From Niebla homalea (lineage: Eukaryota > Ascomycota > Lecanoromycetes > Lecanorales > Ramalinaceae): a stretch of 64,000 nt of DNA. A program made the position numbers and the translations under genes. Each line of letters opens with the position of its first letter. Positions within the stretch are counted from its first letter, which is position 1. Positions 1 through 9,766 of the stretch are shown piece by piece. The notes below the pieces were generated by a model. It was not told the origin of the DNA. It saw only the letters and a program-made list of their open reading frames with translations, and made no database searches. The stretch is from assembly GCA_019925105.1 (NCBI GenBank), contig JAHGAU010000017.1, positions 1,116,001 through 1,180,000 of the forward strand, given 5' to 3'.

Positions 1-615
1 ACCCTGACAGCTCTTGCAGAGCAGGGCCAGGCGCCTCATTTCTTTACCTACATCGACCGGCAAGGGCGACCACTCATGTCCATCCTTTTCGCGTCGTCGC
101 TGGGTCTCTTGGGGTTCCTTGCTGCAACTAGTAGGGAGGCCGATGCCTTTGTTTGGATGCAGGCGTTATCTGGGCTAAGCTCAATCTTTACGTGGGGCAG
201 TATTTGCTTAGCTCATATCAGATTCCGACATGCATGGCGTGCTCAGGGTCATACACTTCAAGAGCTTCCGTTCAAGTCCCAGGCTGGCGTGACCGGATCC
301 TGGATCGGTCTCATTTTCAACGCTGTTGTGCTCATTGCGGAATTTTGGACCGGCTTCGATCCAATAGGGAGCAGCGACATCAAAGGGGCAAGTGCTTTGA
401 CCCAGAACTGGTTCAAAGGCTGTTTGGCTCTTCCGGTTGTGTTGGCATTTTATATTCCCTACAAGATCAGATACAAGACGCCTTTCCTGAGGACTCATGC
501 CATGGATCTGAAGACTGGTATTAGAGAACTGAATCTTGGGGAGCTTCTGGCAGAGGAAGAGGTGGAGAAGGCTCAATGGCCCAAGTGGAAGAAAGCTTAC
601 AAAATCTTTTGTTGA
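1..615 (+). CDS. Amino-acid permease, C-terminal part (5' end outside window)
   Basis: The reading frame is open from base 1 and gives 204 residues of the C-terminal part of a fungal amino-acid permease (AAT/YAT family of the APC superfamily), a plasma-membrane proton symporter. The first residues, TLTALAEQGQAPHFFTYIDR, match the conserved loop ending in a Gly-Arg-Pro-Leu motif that follows TM8 in this family. Hydrophobic segments follow at about residues 27-45, 53-70, 97-114 and 135-152, then a charged cytosolic tail. The tail ends in an aromatic-Cys (KIFC), like the FWC terminus of yeast permeases that is palmitoylated. Substrate specificity cannot be read from this part. No intron is needed in the visible portion. 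Confidence 0.9.
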   Translation, partial: TLTALAEQGQAPHFFTYIDRQGRPLMSILFASSLGLLGFLAATSREADAFVWMQALSGLSSIFTWGSICLAHIRFRHAWRAQGHTLQELPFKSQAGVTGSWIGLIFNAVVLIAEFWTGFDPIGSSDIKGASALTQNWFKGCLALPVVLAFYIPYKIRYKTPFLRTHAMDLKTGIRELNLGELLAEEEVEKAQWPKWKKAYKIFC

Positions 616-861
616 GCGGATGGCTAGTATTGAGTATGGGTTTCAGTCGCGTTCCTGAATCGACGACACTCGATAGATAGCGGGCGGCGCTGGTGGAGCT
701 CTCTGTACCTTTCCGAAAAGGTATTTGATTTCCTGTCTACGATTGTCTCTTTCCGCCCTCGTCTCATTCACAATGTCTTCGGGTGTCTTGGCGGTACCTT
801 GAAAGTCTTGTCCTAGGTAAGGGAGGTAACTTGCATGAATTGACCTATTCAAGTTTCTGAT

Positions 862-2323
862 CTAACCTTCCAATGCATGATGTATCAACCTTTTGTAGCC
901 TTCAACTGCGTCGCGAAGGTCTTGAATTTGGAGATGCTCATCATCAGAATGCGCTACAAGTATGCTGCCTCCGCCGTAAAGATATCGTTGATGATCACCC
1001 TTGAGGTTTGGAATGTCGGTTCCATAGTTGACAGTCACCGTCTCAAAGCCGGGGACATCGTGGTCAATGTTCACCGGGCCATAGGTGCCGCCTACAAATT
1101 CCACCTCTAGACGCTGATCTACCTGGTGCACAATGTCAACGACTCTTTTCTGCACCGTCAAAGAATCTCCAGCAGCTATCCTGATACCAACATCTGCCTC
1201 GGCCTCTTTGGCGATAACGTTCGCTGCAACACCGGCGGTCAAGCGACCAATCTGATGAATGATTGAAGTCAGTCGATAATATTGCAATTTGACAATCTGA
1301 GAAGGATGTCGGGTCAAAAGGAGCCAAAGTTGTCGTTGTAAGGAACGACGTGGTGGTCCATGAGCAGCTCAAGGCGTGACTTACATTCACGGTCGTATTA
1401 CCAAACTTCGAGCTCCAAGGCAGTTCGGCGTCCTTTAACTTGATCAAAGCGGGGAGGATCACTTGAACGAAAAAGTCCAGGGTGAGTTGAGAATGATGAT
1501 TGCGATGGAGATACGTACTGTCGATTGCGCTTTCGCCTAACTCTGGGTAACCAGAATGCGCAGCTTTGCCATGAGCCTTGATCTTCAGTTTCAGCACGCC
1601 CTTATGACCGCTAGCCAACTTCAACTCTGTAGGCTCGCCAAAGATGACCGTGTCCCAGGAAAGGCCTAACTGATTTGCGGTCTGCATGCCATCCCCCGTC
1701 CTCTCCTCGCCAACAACGAATAAGAACGAGACCGCTTTCGAATCCGCCTGATTCGAATCGACGAGCTGTTGGTAGGCCTGCAATTGCGCGGCAACGCATC
1801 CTTTGGCATCCACTGAACCGCGACCCCAGATTTCATCATTCTTGCGTAAGGAGTAGGGTAAATATGGCGGAACAGTGTCGATATGAGACGTCAGCAACAG
1901 CGGTGTTCGACGATGGCCGTGTGGATGAGCGAACACGTTGAATCGAGGTTTTTTCCCTTCCCTGTGGGGGCTGGGTCTGTCCGCGAGATCCTCCAGGTCA
2001 GGCACCTGCTGCAACTCGACTTGGAAGTCATGGGACAAGAGGTTTTTCAAAAACATTGCAATTGCATTCTCATCGCCTGTAACGGAGGGAATGGAGACTA
2101 GAATCTCGTGAAGCCTCAGAAGGCCAACATCGGCCAATGAATAGCCTGCAGAGCCTGCAGAGCCTTCCAGATTCAAGTCTTCGGATGGTACCTTGCTCCA
2201 TTGGCTGTTCAAAGGACTTTGCAGCCCATAGGGTCCTTCGATGAGCGAGCCATTGCACCGGTCAAGAACTTTCCAAGCGATGAATAGCAGGAGAAAGGAG
2301 AGCGAGCCCCGAATAGATGGCAT
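862..2323 (-). CDS. Peptidase M20 family metallo-carboxypeptidase/deacylase, secreted or anchored
   Basis: Model: complement of 862..1251, 1385..1461 and 1519..2323; 423 aa. Introns are 57 nt (1462-1518) and 133 nt (1252-1384), both GT-AG. The M20 zinc motifs are in order: LLLTSHIDTVPP (His and Asp), GRGSVDAKG (bridging Asp), VVGEERTGDG (catalytic Glu pair), a GEPTELK Glu, and SILVAHSDDEH (last His). The start at 2323 was chosen because it opens with MPSIRGSLSFLLLFIAWKVL, a signal or anchor segment; an in-frame ATG at 2419 would put 32 polar residues before it. The family includes acetylornithine deacetylases, aminoacylases and Cps1-like carboxypeptidases; the secretory leader favours an extracellular or vacuolar peptidase. 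Substrate unknown. It converges on the permease. Confidence 0.88.
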
Positions 2324-3513
2324 CAATGCTCCGTCGACTGTCTCAAGTAGAAGGCTCTTGCTCTCCAATTGTTCCGGTCTCGTGAGGCAGTTGCGGGGTT
2401 TGTATCCTTCATACCTCAAAATTGAGAGTGAGAAAACATAAATTAGTAAGGTTCAAGGTATCTGATGCTCTCGTCAATTAGGGACGCTCGTATTTAGAAT
2501 AGGTCCGGAAGGTCCAGGCTGGTGCAGGGGGTTTAGTGCTGGGGGTATGTTGTAGAAACAAGCTGAGTGATTACGAGTAGGCAGTAAGTAAGGTACATGT
2601 CTCAAAAATACTAGTTTCAGTATGTAAAGTACTGAAGGTACTAGTCTCACCATCAACACTACAGTGTCACGATACTTTCACATCAGTGTCCTACGGTGAC
2701 TTTTATGGTTTCGACGGCATTCAACTAACTAGGTTATATATTACAAGACATCAAATACACACCACAAGAGTGATCACAAAAGCTTCCGATTATCACGTGA
2801 TGTGTAAGCTCGTAGGAGCGTATTAAAACAGGTTGTTACCTACGATGCTACTTTAGTAGGTAGTACCCCCGGCACTAGGCAAAGGATGCCAAATTCCGAG
2901 GGTACGGGGCAGGCTCGGTGCACCAGTTGGGTACCACCAAGTAGGGTTCGCTCCACTTTCGACCATGCAGCGTTGCAGATCGGTACCCAATACGGTACGG
3001 ATTAATCTAATGCTACTTACCTTACTGTGTTGACTTCCTTTCCTCACACTACACACTCTTCATCACCACTTCAACCTGGCTGCTCTGCCGGATTTACTTC
3101 AGCAGTCAACTCCTCTTCACTCCCATCAGACGCTCATTTGGCTGGACTTCGATGCATTGGCTTTCAAAGTCTGCTCATCAACCACTTTTGTAAATAGCGT
3201 TGGATCTGACGAGAAAGGACGTCGAAAGGTTGCCCACCTTGCGTGCGACCTCTCTTTCACAAGTTAGACTGCTGCGATCCCTCAAGTCAGTACGGAGTGA
3301 CATTCTGAAGCGTGTCCAGCATTACTGTTACTCCCAGTGTAGAAGATACTTCGACTTTTTTTGAAACCGCTTCAACCCCTGAGTGGTCATTTATTCTGGA
3401 AATAACTCTTTTGGAACGAATTGACCACTTCGAACTCTGTCATGACACCCGCCTAATCGCATTCGATCCTAAGCGTCAAATCTCTCCAGAATCTCTCCTG
3501 CGGCAATCTCTAC
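2324..3513. other. Intergenic, divergent promoter region
   Basis: About 1.2 kb between two divergent starts. It is AT-leaning, with several short GGTAC-containing words near 2840-3000 and a pyrimidine-rich stretch (3030-3130) of the kind that precedes fungal transcription starts. No coding sequence, RNA gene or repeat is supported. Confidence 0.5.
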
Positions 3514-6500
3514 ATGCCGATCAAATTGCCCAAAGCCTTTCCGAGACGCAAATCCTCTGGCAATGTACTTGAAGACCCTGAAGAGCACCCAGGACCCTCT
3601 TTTCGCGTCCTAGAAAGACCACCAAGCTCTTCATTTGACCCGCCCGATACATTGAAGCGCATGAGCCATGGCCGGCCACTGAACGCCGAGCTCACAGCAG
3701 CGCAGTCCCAATTCAGATCGGAGAGCAACCTGAATGTCAGCAATCGGTAAGTGGAGCAAATTTCTACAGATTGATCGAGTATTGACCAGCTTGCAGCGGG
3801 AGTGGAGGCACGCATGGTTCTGCCTCAAGTGGTGGTCATGACAATTCGTCCTACTCGGCCCGTTTCAGCTCTTCCTCAACCTTGCCGTCTTCGACAGATA
3901 TTGTCATGGAGGACAGACCTCTTAACAAGGGACCGCCAAAAACCTCGGTCTCTCATGCTCCAGAATCTTCCGGTATAGCATCATTGAAAGCGGCCGGAAG
4001 AGCCTTCTCTTTTGGGAGGAAGAAGGCAGAGTTTGGTAGTACTGGACCGCGGCCACGCATCGATCATGCGCAGACTGACGGCTCCGCTCATTACACCCGG
4101 GAAAGGGCATACACAGAAAGTAGCCATGCCAGCGAGAGCACTGCGACACCCCCAAAGTTGCTCGATACAGGCCTGGATTTTGGATCGACTGATAACTTTG
4201 GGAGAATGTTTGAGAGCTTCGACAATTCCAAGGAGCGAGGTAACCAGGGACAGAGTGCGTTGGGAGATAGCGAGACAGAAATCCCGCGAACCTTGTCTCC
4301 CACAGAGGCTTACAATTATCCCGGCGCAAAAGTCACGGATACGGCATCAGCGTCAGCTGTGTGGAACAGATCAGCCTTACAAGCAGCTCAGCCAAGGCGA
4401 TGGGATGAACGCGACGGGATTGATGATATCTCTTTGTCGAAGAGCCACGCAATGGAACGTACATTTAGTTATGAAAATGGTCAAGAAAAGATAGACTATG
4501 GTCCACCGCAGAAGTCAAAGACAGCACCCTTACCAATCTCTGTCAACCCGCTCCCGCAGCACATCAGTGGAAGTCGAAAGTTCCCTGTCCAGGCCACGAC
4601 AAGCTCCACATATGCAGCCCAGAAGTTTTCAACCCATGATCCAGCCCCAGCCACGTACCATGATGAGGACGCCCGGCTAGTGATGGACTCCATTTCAGCC
4701 AGTCGGCGACTCGAGCGCTCCTCCACCCGAGGTTTCCAGGGCAGCGATGACGAGGGCAATCCGACAGCCTACCGAGTTCCGCACTCTAAGGCCTCACAAG
4801 GTACACAGCCGTCATCAACAAAGTCTAAGCTCCGTGACAGCAGAGAGTCACCACCATCATGGCTTGATGCTCGAAACCGACATGGCGTTCCCGTCGATGC
4901 GCACAATCCGTCTACTGGAGATTCCAGAGCAAAGAGTCCAGACATCTGTGACGAGGAAGAGAGGTCAATGTTTGATGCGTCACCACCCCTACCTACAAGG
5001 ACCGCTGCACCAATGCGCACTAGGGTCCATCATCTACCAAAGCCTCAAATGCAGAACAAGATCATGACACCAACTCAGTTCGAGAAATACAAAAAAGAGC
5101 AGGAGTTGAATAGCGCCATCAATCAGCAAACAAGCCGTGAGGAATCAGACGAGGACGGCAACAGTAATGAGGATGAGGATGAGGATGAGGATGAGGCAGA
5201 ACGCGACAGGCAAGCTGTCAAGCAGCGGCGAAAGCAAGAGGCGCACATAGCGGTCTATCGACAGCAAATGATGAAAATGACTGGGGATCAGCCTGCTGAT
5301 CTATCTAGCATGAAGTTGCGGCCCAGTTTGGATCGATCGAGTGCAAGCACGCCCAATCTTGCAAACCGAAGCAGCGCAATCGAGATCGACTTTGATAAGC
5401 CTACCAACAACGGTCGGGCCAGTGATGAGGAGGATGAAGACGTACCTTTGGGTGTTCTAGCTGCACACGGGTTTCCCTCTAAGAACAGACCTCCAAGCGC
5501 TGCAGGAGCGAGAGATAGCAGAGTTCAATACAAGAGCGAGTCTTATCCTCCGCCTCCAGCTTCGACCAGCGGCGCGTTACATGGGGGAAGAGCAAGCGGT
5601 CTGCCACCTTTTGCGCGAAACCTCCCACAGGATCCGTATTTCGGAGCTGGCTTGGTCAATCCGTCTAACAGAGAGTCTCCTGCTTATAACCACCAAGGAA
5701 TGGGTTCAGTTTTTGGTGGCCCGCCACCAAACGTACCAGCTGGAGGACTTGTCGGTGTTATTGCGGGCGAAGAGCAAGCCAGGGCCGCCAGGAGGGGAAG
5801 TCCCAATCATCAGGGTAATTACGGTACCCCTTTACCAGCTGGAATTACCCAAACGCCGGGCATGCCTCCTGGGATGCCGCCAATGATGACGGCTCAGGAA
5901 CAAGCAACGGCGCAGATGTCGGAGCAAATGAATCAGATGGTGCAGATGCAGATGCAATGGATGCAGCAGATGCAGCAAATGATGGCGAGCGGTATGCAGT
6001 TCTCACCAGGCAATCAATTCCCCATGATGGCGCCTGGCACAACGCCCATCAGGCTACCGTCACCGATGCAGCCGGCCGTTGGCCAGCCTCCGAGGCCGAA
6101 CTCGTCAGGTCCACATGCCACGCTTAGCGCATCAAAGACCCAGCCGCCGTCTGGACGTGCGATGAGTATGATGGGCTCGACGGATCCTTCGCAGACTTGG
6201 CCTCCCCAACAGGTGAACAACAGGCAGTCTGTCACTGCCCTTGCGAGTGGCTCGCTTGGCGGATCTGGTGCGGGATACCCATCTTCTATTGCACCGTCAG
6301 AACGCAGCAATGTTGGCATGCCATCTCGGTATCGCCCGGTATCGATTGCTCCAGCTGAGGAGCAGAGGTCACGGGCACATTCTAGATCGTCGACCATGAA
6401 TAGCAATACCTTGCGTCCTGGTGGAGCGGTTCAAAGCCGGCTCTCTACTTCTCGTGAGAGAAAGAGCAATCTTTCGTTGCGGGCAGACTCGCAGACGCCA

Positions 6501-6656
6501 TTTAAAAAGGCTGGTAGCGACGATGACGATGATGAAGAGGGTTGGGAGGAAATGAAGACGAAGAGGGAGAAGAAGAGAAATATTTGGCGTCTCAACAAGA
6601 AGAAGGACGAGCAGAGCACTGGCGGCCTGGAGTATTACGATTACACAGAGGAATGA
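3514..6656 (+). CDS. Large intrinsically disordered fungal protein, unknown function
   Basis: Model: join(3514..3746, 3797..6656), a 50-nt GT-AG intron, 1030 aa. I do not recognise a named family. The N-terminus is basic (MPIKLPKAFPRRKSSG), followed by about 400 residues rich in Ser, Pro, Thr and charged residues. Near residue 420 an acidic run (DEDEDEDE, from a GATGAG nucleotide repeat) leads into a likely helical segment, ERDRQAVKQRRKQEAHIAVY. An acidic patch with the ordered-looking motif VPLGVLAAHGFPSK follows near residue 520. Residues about 660-720 form a Met/Gln-rich stretch (QMNQMVQMQMQWMQQMQQMM). The C-terminus is acidic then basic, ending EYYDYTEE. A scaffold or regulatory role is only inference. 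No membrane segment is seen. Confidence 0.8.
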
Positions 6657-7127
6657 TTCTAGCAAGTAACCTGCGGCATGCGCGAGATGGCATTGGCGAG
6701 CATTGGGTATATAGAGGCGCTGCATGGGGAGGGAATGAGAATATGGACATAATCTAGGTAATGGGAGGTCAAGTCTGGCTTTCCAGTGTACTCATCGACG
6801 GCATGCAGACTGGCATATCACCAAAATATCTATCTTCTCGAGTTTGTAATTACACACAAAAATATGGATCGTTCCTAATAGCGCAGCAAGATCGGCCAAG
6901 AATAGAGAATAATTGCATATGATGCATGGTCTTCTACTTCTGCGCCTAAAAAGATCATCAATGACATTGATAGGCACGAGTTCACGAGGTAGGACAATTA
7001 TAATACTGAAGACGAAATGGCGAAGATGCTGAGCTGAGGCACTTTCGAGGGTGGAATATTGCCGAAAAATCATGCCTCGAAATGCAGTCTCATGCTCAGT
7101 TGTACAGGTCCCGAATCAGCAAGCGGG

Positions 7128-7142
7128 AGAAGATTCGAGAAG
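7128..7142 (+). promoter_or_regulatory. Heat-shock element, perfect three-unit
   Basis: The bases read aGAAg aTTCg aGAAg, three alternating 5-bp nGAAn/nTTCn units with no mismatch, the consensus for an Hsf1 trimer. It lies 276 bp upstream of the ATG of the Hsp20-family gene, the expected place for heat-induced expression. Confidence 0.8.
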
Positions 7143-7228
7143 ATGCAAGGAGCTGCCTGAGGACTCCCGTCATTGCCAACCAAGCCAACCCCCCTAAACA
7201 TGCGTAAGCAAAAGGTACCTACCAGAGT

Positions 7229-7238
7229 CTTCTGGAAT
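7229..7238 (+). promoter_or_regulatory. Two-unit heat-shock half site
   Basis: cTTCtgGAAt is a tail-to-tail pair of Hsf1 units about 85 bp downstream of the three-unit element and 180 bp upstream of the start codon. It is just ahead of TATATAT at 7252-7258, a plausible TATA box. Confidence 0.6.
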
Positions 7239-7417
7239 CAGTTGCATCAGTTATATATTGATTCGCGTGCACCCTATTGAAGCTCCTCATCATTTTCACA
7301 AGACAAGTTCCTTGCTCTCTTCAATCTCCATCGCAGAATCTGTGCAGCACAGAACCAAGACCGCAATCATCATCTCATATATCTTCAACCACAGTCCGAA
7401 AAGACCTTTTCAGCACC

Positions 7418-8179
7418 ATGTATCGCGTATCAGCTCGAGGCGCTCCTCGCGTTTGCAGGAATGTGTGTGCCCAGCCTTCCCGGTCAATGTTCACGGCCGC
7501 CCCATTCTTTCCTCATGCTGGCCTGAGTCCTATTGGAGCCTTTGGAAATGATGTGTTCCGGTTGATCGACTCAGCAACAGCAGATCTGGTGCGTCAGTCG
7601 GCCCGCCAGACTGTGCGCCGGAACTTCACTCCAAGATTCGATGTGAGGGAGAACGCGGCAGGCACCAGTTATGAGCTGCAAGGAGAATTGCCGGGCTTTG
7701 ATCAAAAGGATCTGGACGTTGAATTCATCGACGAGCGTACGTTGGTCATCAAGGGTAGAAGTGCCACTGAGCAGACCGTAACCCCAAATGCCGCCATTGC
7801 CTCGGAGGACAACGCCCAGAAATCCGGGGCTGCAGAGGAAGCGGCCAGCGACCGAGAGTCCGACAAGAGTGCCAAATATCGACCAGCATCTGTCGAGGAT
7901 GAATACGTCGACGCTGGCGCCGAATCCGCCGAGGGTGCGGGTACCAAGACGCCAACTTCCACCGCGGCAGAAGCTTCGGACGCGCCGAAAAAGGGCGAGC
8001 CAGAGCTTGATCTCAAATACTGGATTTCCGAAAGGTCTCTTGGTGAATTTGAACGACGCTTCGCCTTCCCCGGGAGGATCGACCAAGACCAAGTAAGGGC
8101 TAGCCTGAAGAATGGCATCTTGAGCATCGTAGTGCCCAAACTTGTCGAGCAGGGGGCGAGGAAGATATCTGTTCAGTGA
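7418..8179 (+). CDS. Small heat-shock protein, Hsp20/alpha-crystallin (HSP30-like)
   Basis: Single exon, 253 aa. The start codon in CACCATG context was preferred to an upstream in-frame ATG at 7277, which would fall before the likely transcript start. An alpha-crystallin domain begins near residue 69 (FTPRFDVRENAAGTSYELQG, then ELPGF). It is interrupted after LVIKGRSA by about 80 low-complexity acidic, Ala/Ser-rich residues, and resumes with YWISERSLGEFERRFAFP and NGILSIVVPK, the last strand with its I-x-V motif. Fungal HSP30 proteins have such an insertion. The N-terminal 30 residues are Arg-rich with no acidic residue, so a mitochondrial address is possible but unproven. The product should act as an ATP-independent holdase chaperone. 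Confidence 0.92.
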   Translation: MYRVSARGAPRVCRNVCAQPSRSMFTAAPFFPHAGLSPIGAFGNDVFRLIDSATADLVRQSARQTVRRNFTPRFDVRENAAGTSYELQGELPGFDQKDLDVEFIDERTLVIKGRSATEQTVTPNAAIASEDNAQKSGAAEEAASDRESDKSAKYRPASVEDEYVDAGAESAEGAGTKTPTSTAAEASDAPKKGEPELDLKYWISERSLGEFERRFAFPGRIDQDQVRASLKNGILSIVVPKLVEQGARKISVQ

Positions 8180-9170
8180 ATCAACGAGACACGCTTTGGT
8201 GTCTCAACTCTCAAGGCGTCCGGCAGGGTTCGAGAATGCATAGCCTGGTGTTGGAGGGGAATTTGGAACAGGCGAGCAAGAATGTAGCAATATAGCGACC
8301 ATTACGATAGTCACCCCCTTCAATCAGACATTCAGAATGTTTCTCCCATCACATAGTGTTGATTCAACCATGCGACTATGGTACCTGTTGTGCATGTACG
8401 ATGTATCTACAGCCTCGTGCTTTTGAATATATGAAAAGTGTTGCCATGCTCATGAATTAAGGTATCATACCGAACGGTATCATACCTGCAAAAGTCAAGA
8501 TTGCGCTGCGAAGGAGGCGGGCGATGACCCAAGATGTGAGCTGCCGTAAGTGGCGATCTCGTGGTGATTCAGCCGTTCAGGGGTAATAATAACTAAGAAG
8601 CCAAGCGTTATGGCGTATGAGTTAGAAGCATAATTTAAAGTAAGATGATGTGCCATGCACGATGAGGATTGATTTCTGGATCGTCCAATCAGACCCCCTT
8701 TTCCCCACCGGCTTGCCGGCGTCTATTCTCGCCTCTGAGCCTCTCTGCCCTCTCACCACATTCATCACTAGTAGCGAGTCAGGACAAGGCAGGCCGCAGC
8801 GGTGAGCCGTCACAACTCACAAGCACGAAATGCCCATCGGCGATGTCACGGCGGACACCTGGAAGAGGAAGTAGCAAAGGATGAAGTCATCGATCTACGG
8901 ATTCTTCAAGGACAACAAATTGATCCAGAGATGCTGGAGATGGCAGATCCAGCGGGGTGCAGCTGCCACTTGCCAGACAGTTGGACGACAAGGGTGCATT
9001 TTCACTGAACAGCCGTCGGCAATCTGAGCGGGTGGGCATTGGTCCGTAAGGTATTATTATTATTGTATCACAGCAGGGGGCAGGAAAGACATTGCTGGCA
9101 CGAGCGTCGATTTGAGAGTCTCAGCTCTGACCAGGGTGAATGAGATTTAACACGAGCACGGAGTTGTCGT

Positions 9171-9198
9171 ATTATATTATTGTTATTATTATTATTGT
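9171..9198. repeat. ATT-type trinucleotide microsatellite
   Basis: Near-uninterrupted ATT/GTT trinucleotides; a shorter tract of the same type is at 9052-9065. Simple repeats in non-coding DNA. Confidence 0.7.
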
Positions 9199-9702
9199 TC
9201 ATCAAGTTGTGTATGAGTAACTGAGTACGGATCATGAACCAGGTGATCCAGAAGTTCTTGGTTCGTGCCGATCTGGTTGGCCCCTCCGCCCTCCGCTGTA
9301 ATTTGTAGTACTCGTCACTCTCTAGTTCATGGCAGAAGGTGGCCTGAGAATTGCTTAGCGTCTTTTCCTCATTGCTGCTCCGCCTTATATTTGCCTTTCA
9401 CTTGTTGCTCTCCAGTCTCCAGTCTCCACAGCTGTGTATTCAACCTCATCTTTACTCTTGGGCGGATCTGTCACCTTGGACATCCTACATTTCTACATCT
9501 ATCTAGCCTACTCAACCACTGTCGCTCGCTTTCTGCCATTTGTCCCTGGAAGTCCACGCAACTCTGGGCAGCAGTCATGTCCGTGTCCAACGCGGCTTAA
9601 TTTTTACCCCCCACCACCTCTGTCAATCCTTGGACGATCCCGGATTTTGCTGATTGCCACCATTTCCAGCATAAGATTGATGCCCATCATCTGACATCTT
9701 AG

Positions 9703-9759
9703 ATGCCGCCTTCAATTGCTTTCAAGCTGCAAGTCTCTTTGCACACCAGGGAGCTTTGA
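9703..9759 (+). promoter_or_regulatory. Upstream ORF before the RhoGAP start
   Basis: An ATG at 9703 opens an 18-codon frame (MPPSIAFKLQVSLHTREL) ending at TGA 9757-9759, just 7 nt before the RhoGAP ATG at 9767 and in a different frame. If transcribed, ribosomes would have to leak past it or reinitiate, so it may dampen translation. The location is clear; the effect is inference. Confidence 0.5.
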
Positions 9760-9766
9760 CGAGGGC

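Larger units (their letters stand above)
6657..7417. other. Intergenic: 3' flank and heat-shock promoter
   Basis: The first part is the presumed 3' UTR and terminator of the disordered-protein gene. The second part carries the promoter of the small heat-shock gene, with two heat-shock elements and a TATA-like box listed separately. No further gene is seen. Confidence 0.6.
8180..9766. other. Intergenic, about 1.6 kb
   Basis: Holds the 3' flank of the Hsp20 gene, a low-complexity segment with two TTA/ATT microsatellites (9052-9065 and 9171-9198), and a pyrimidine-rich presumed 5' UTR of the RhoGAP gene from about 9360 that contains an upstream ORF. No gene is supported; short open frames here have no recognisable homology. 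Confidence 0.5.

Noticed and set aside
643..852. A 69-codon minus-strand frame just downstream of the M20 peptidase
   Set aside because: It lies in a 246-bp gap between convergent genes, has no promoter room, and resembles no family I know. Most likely chance.
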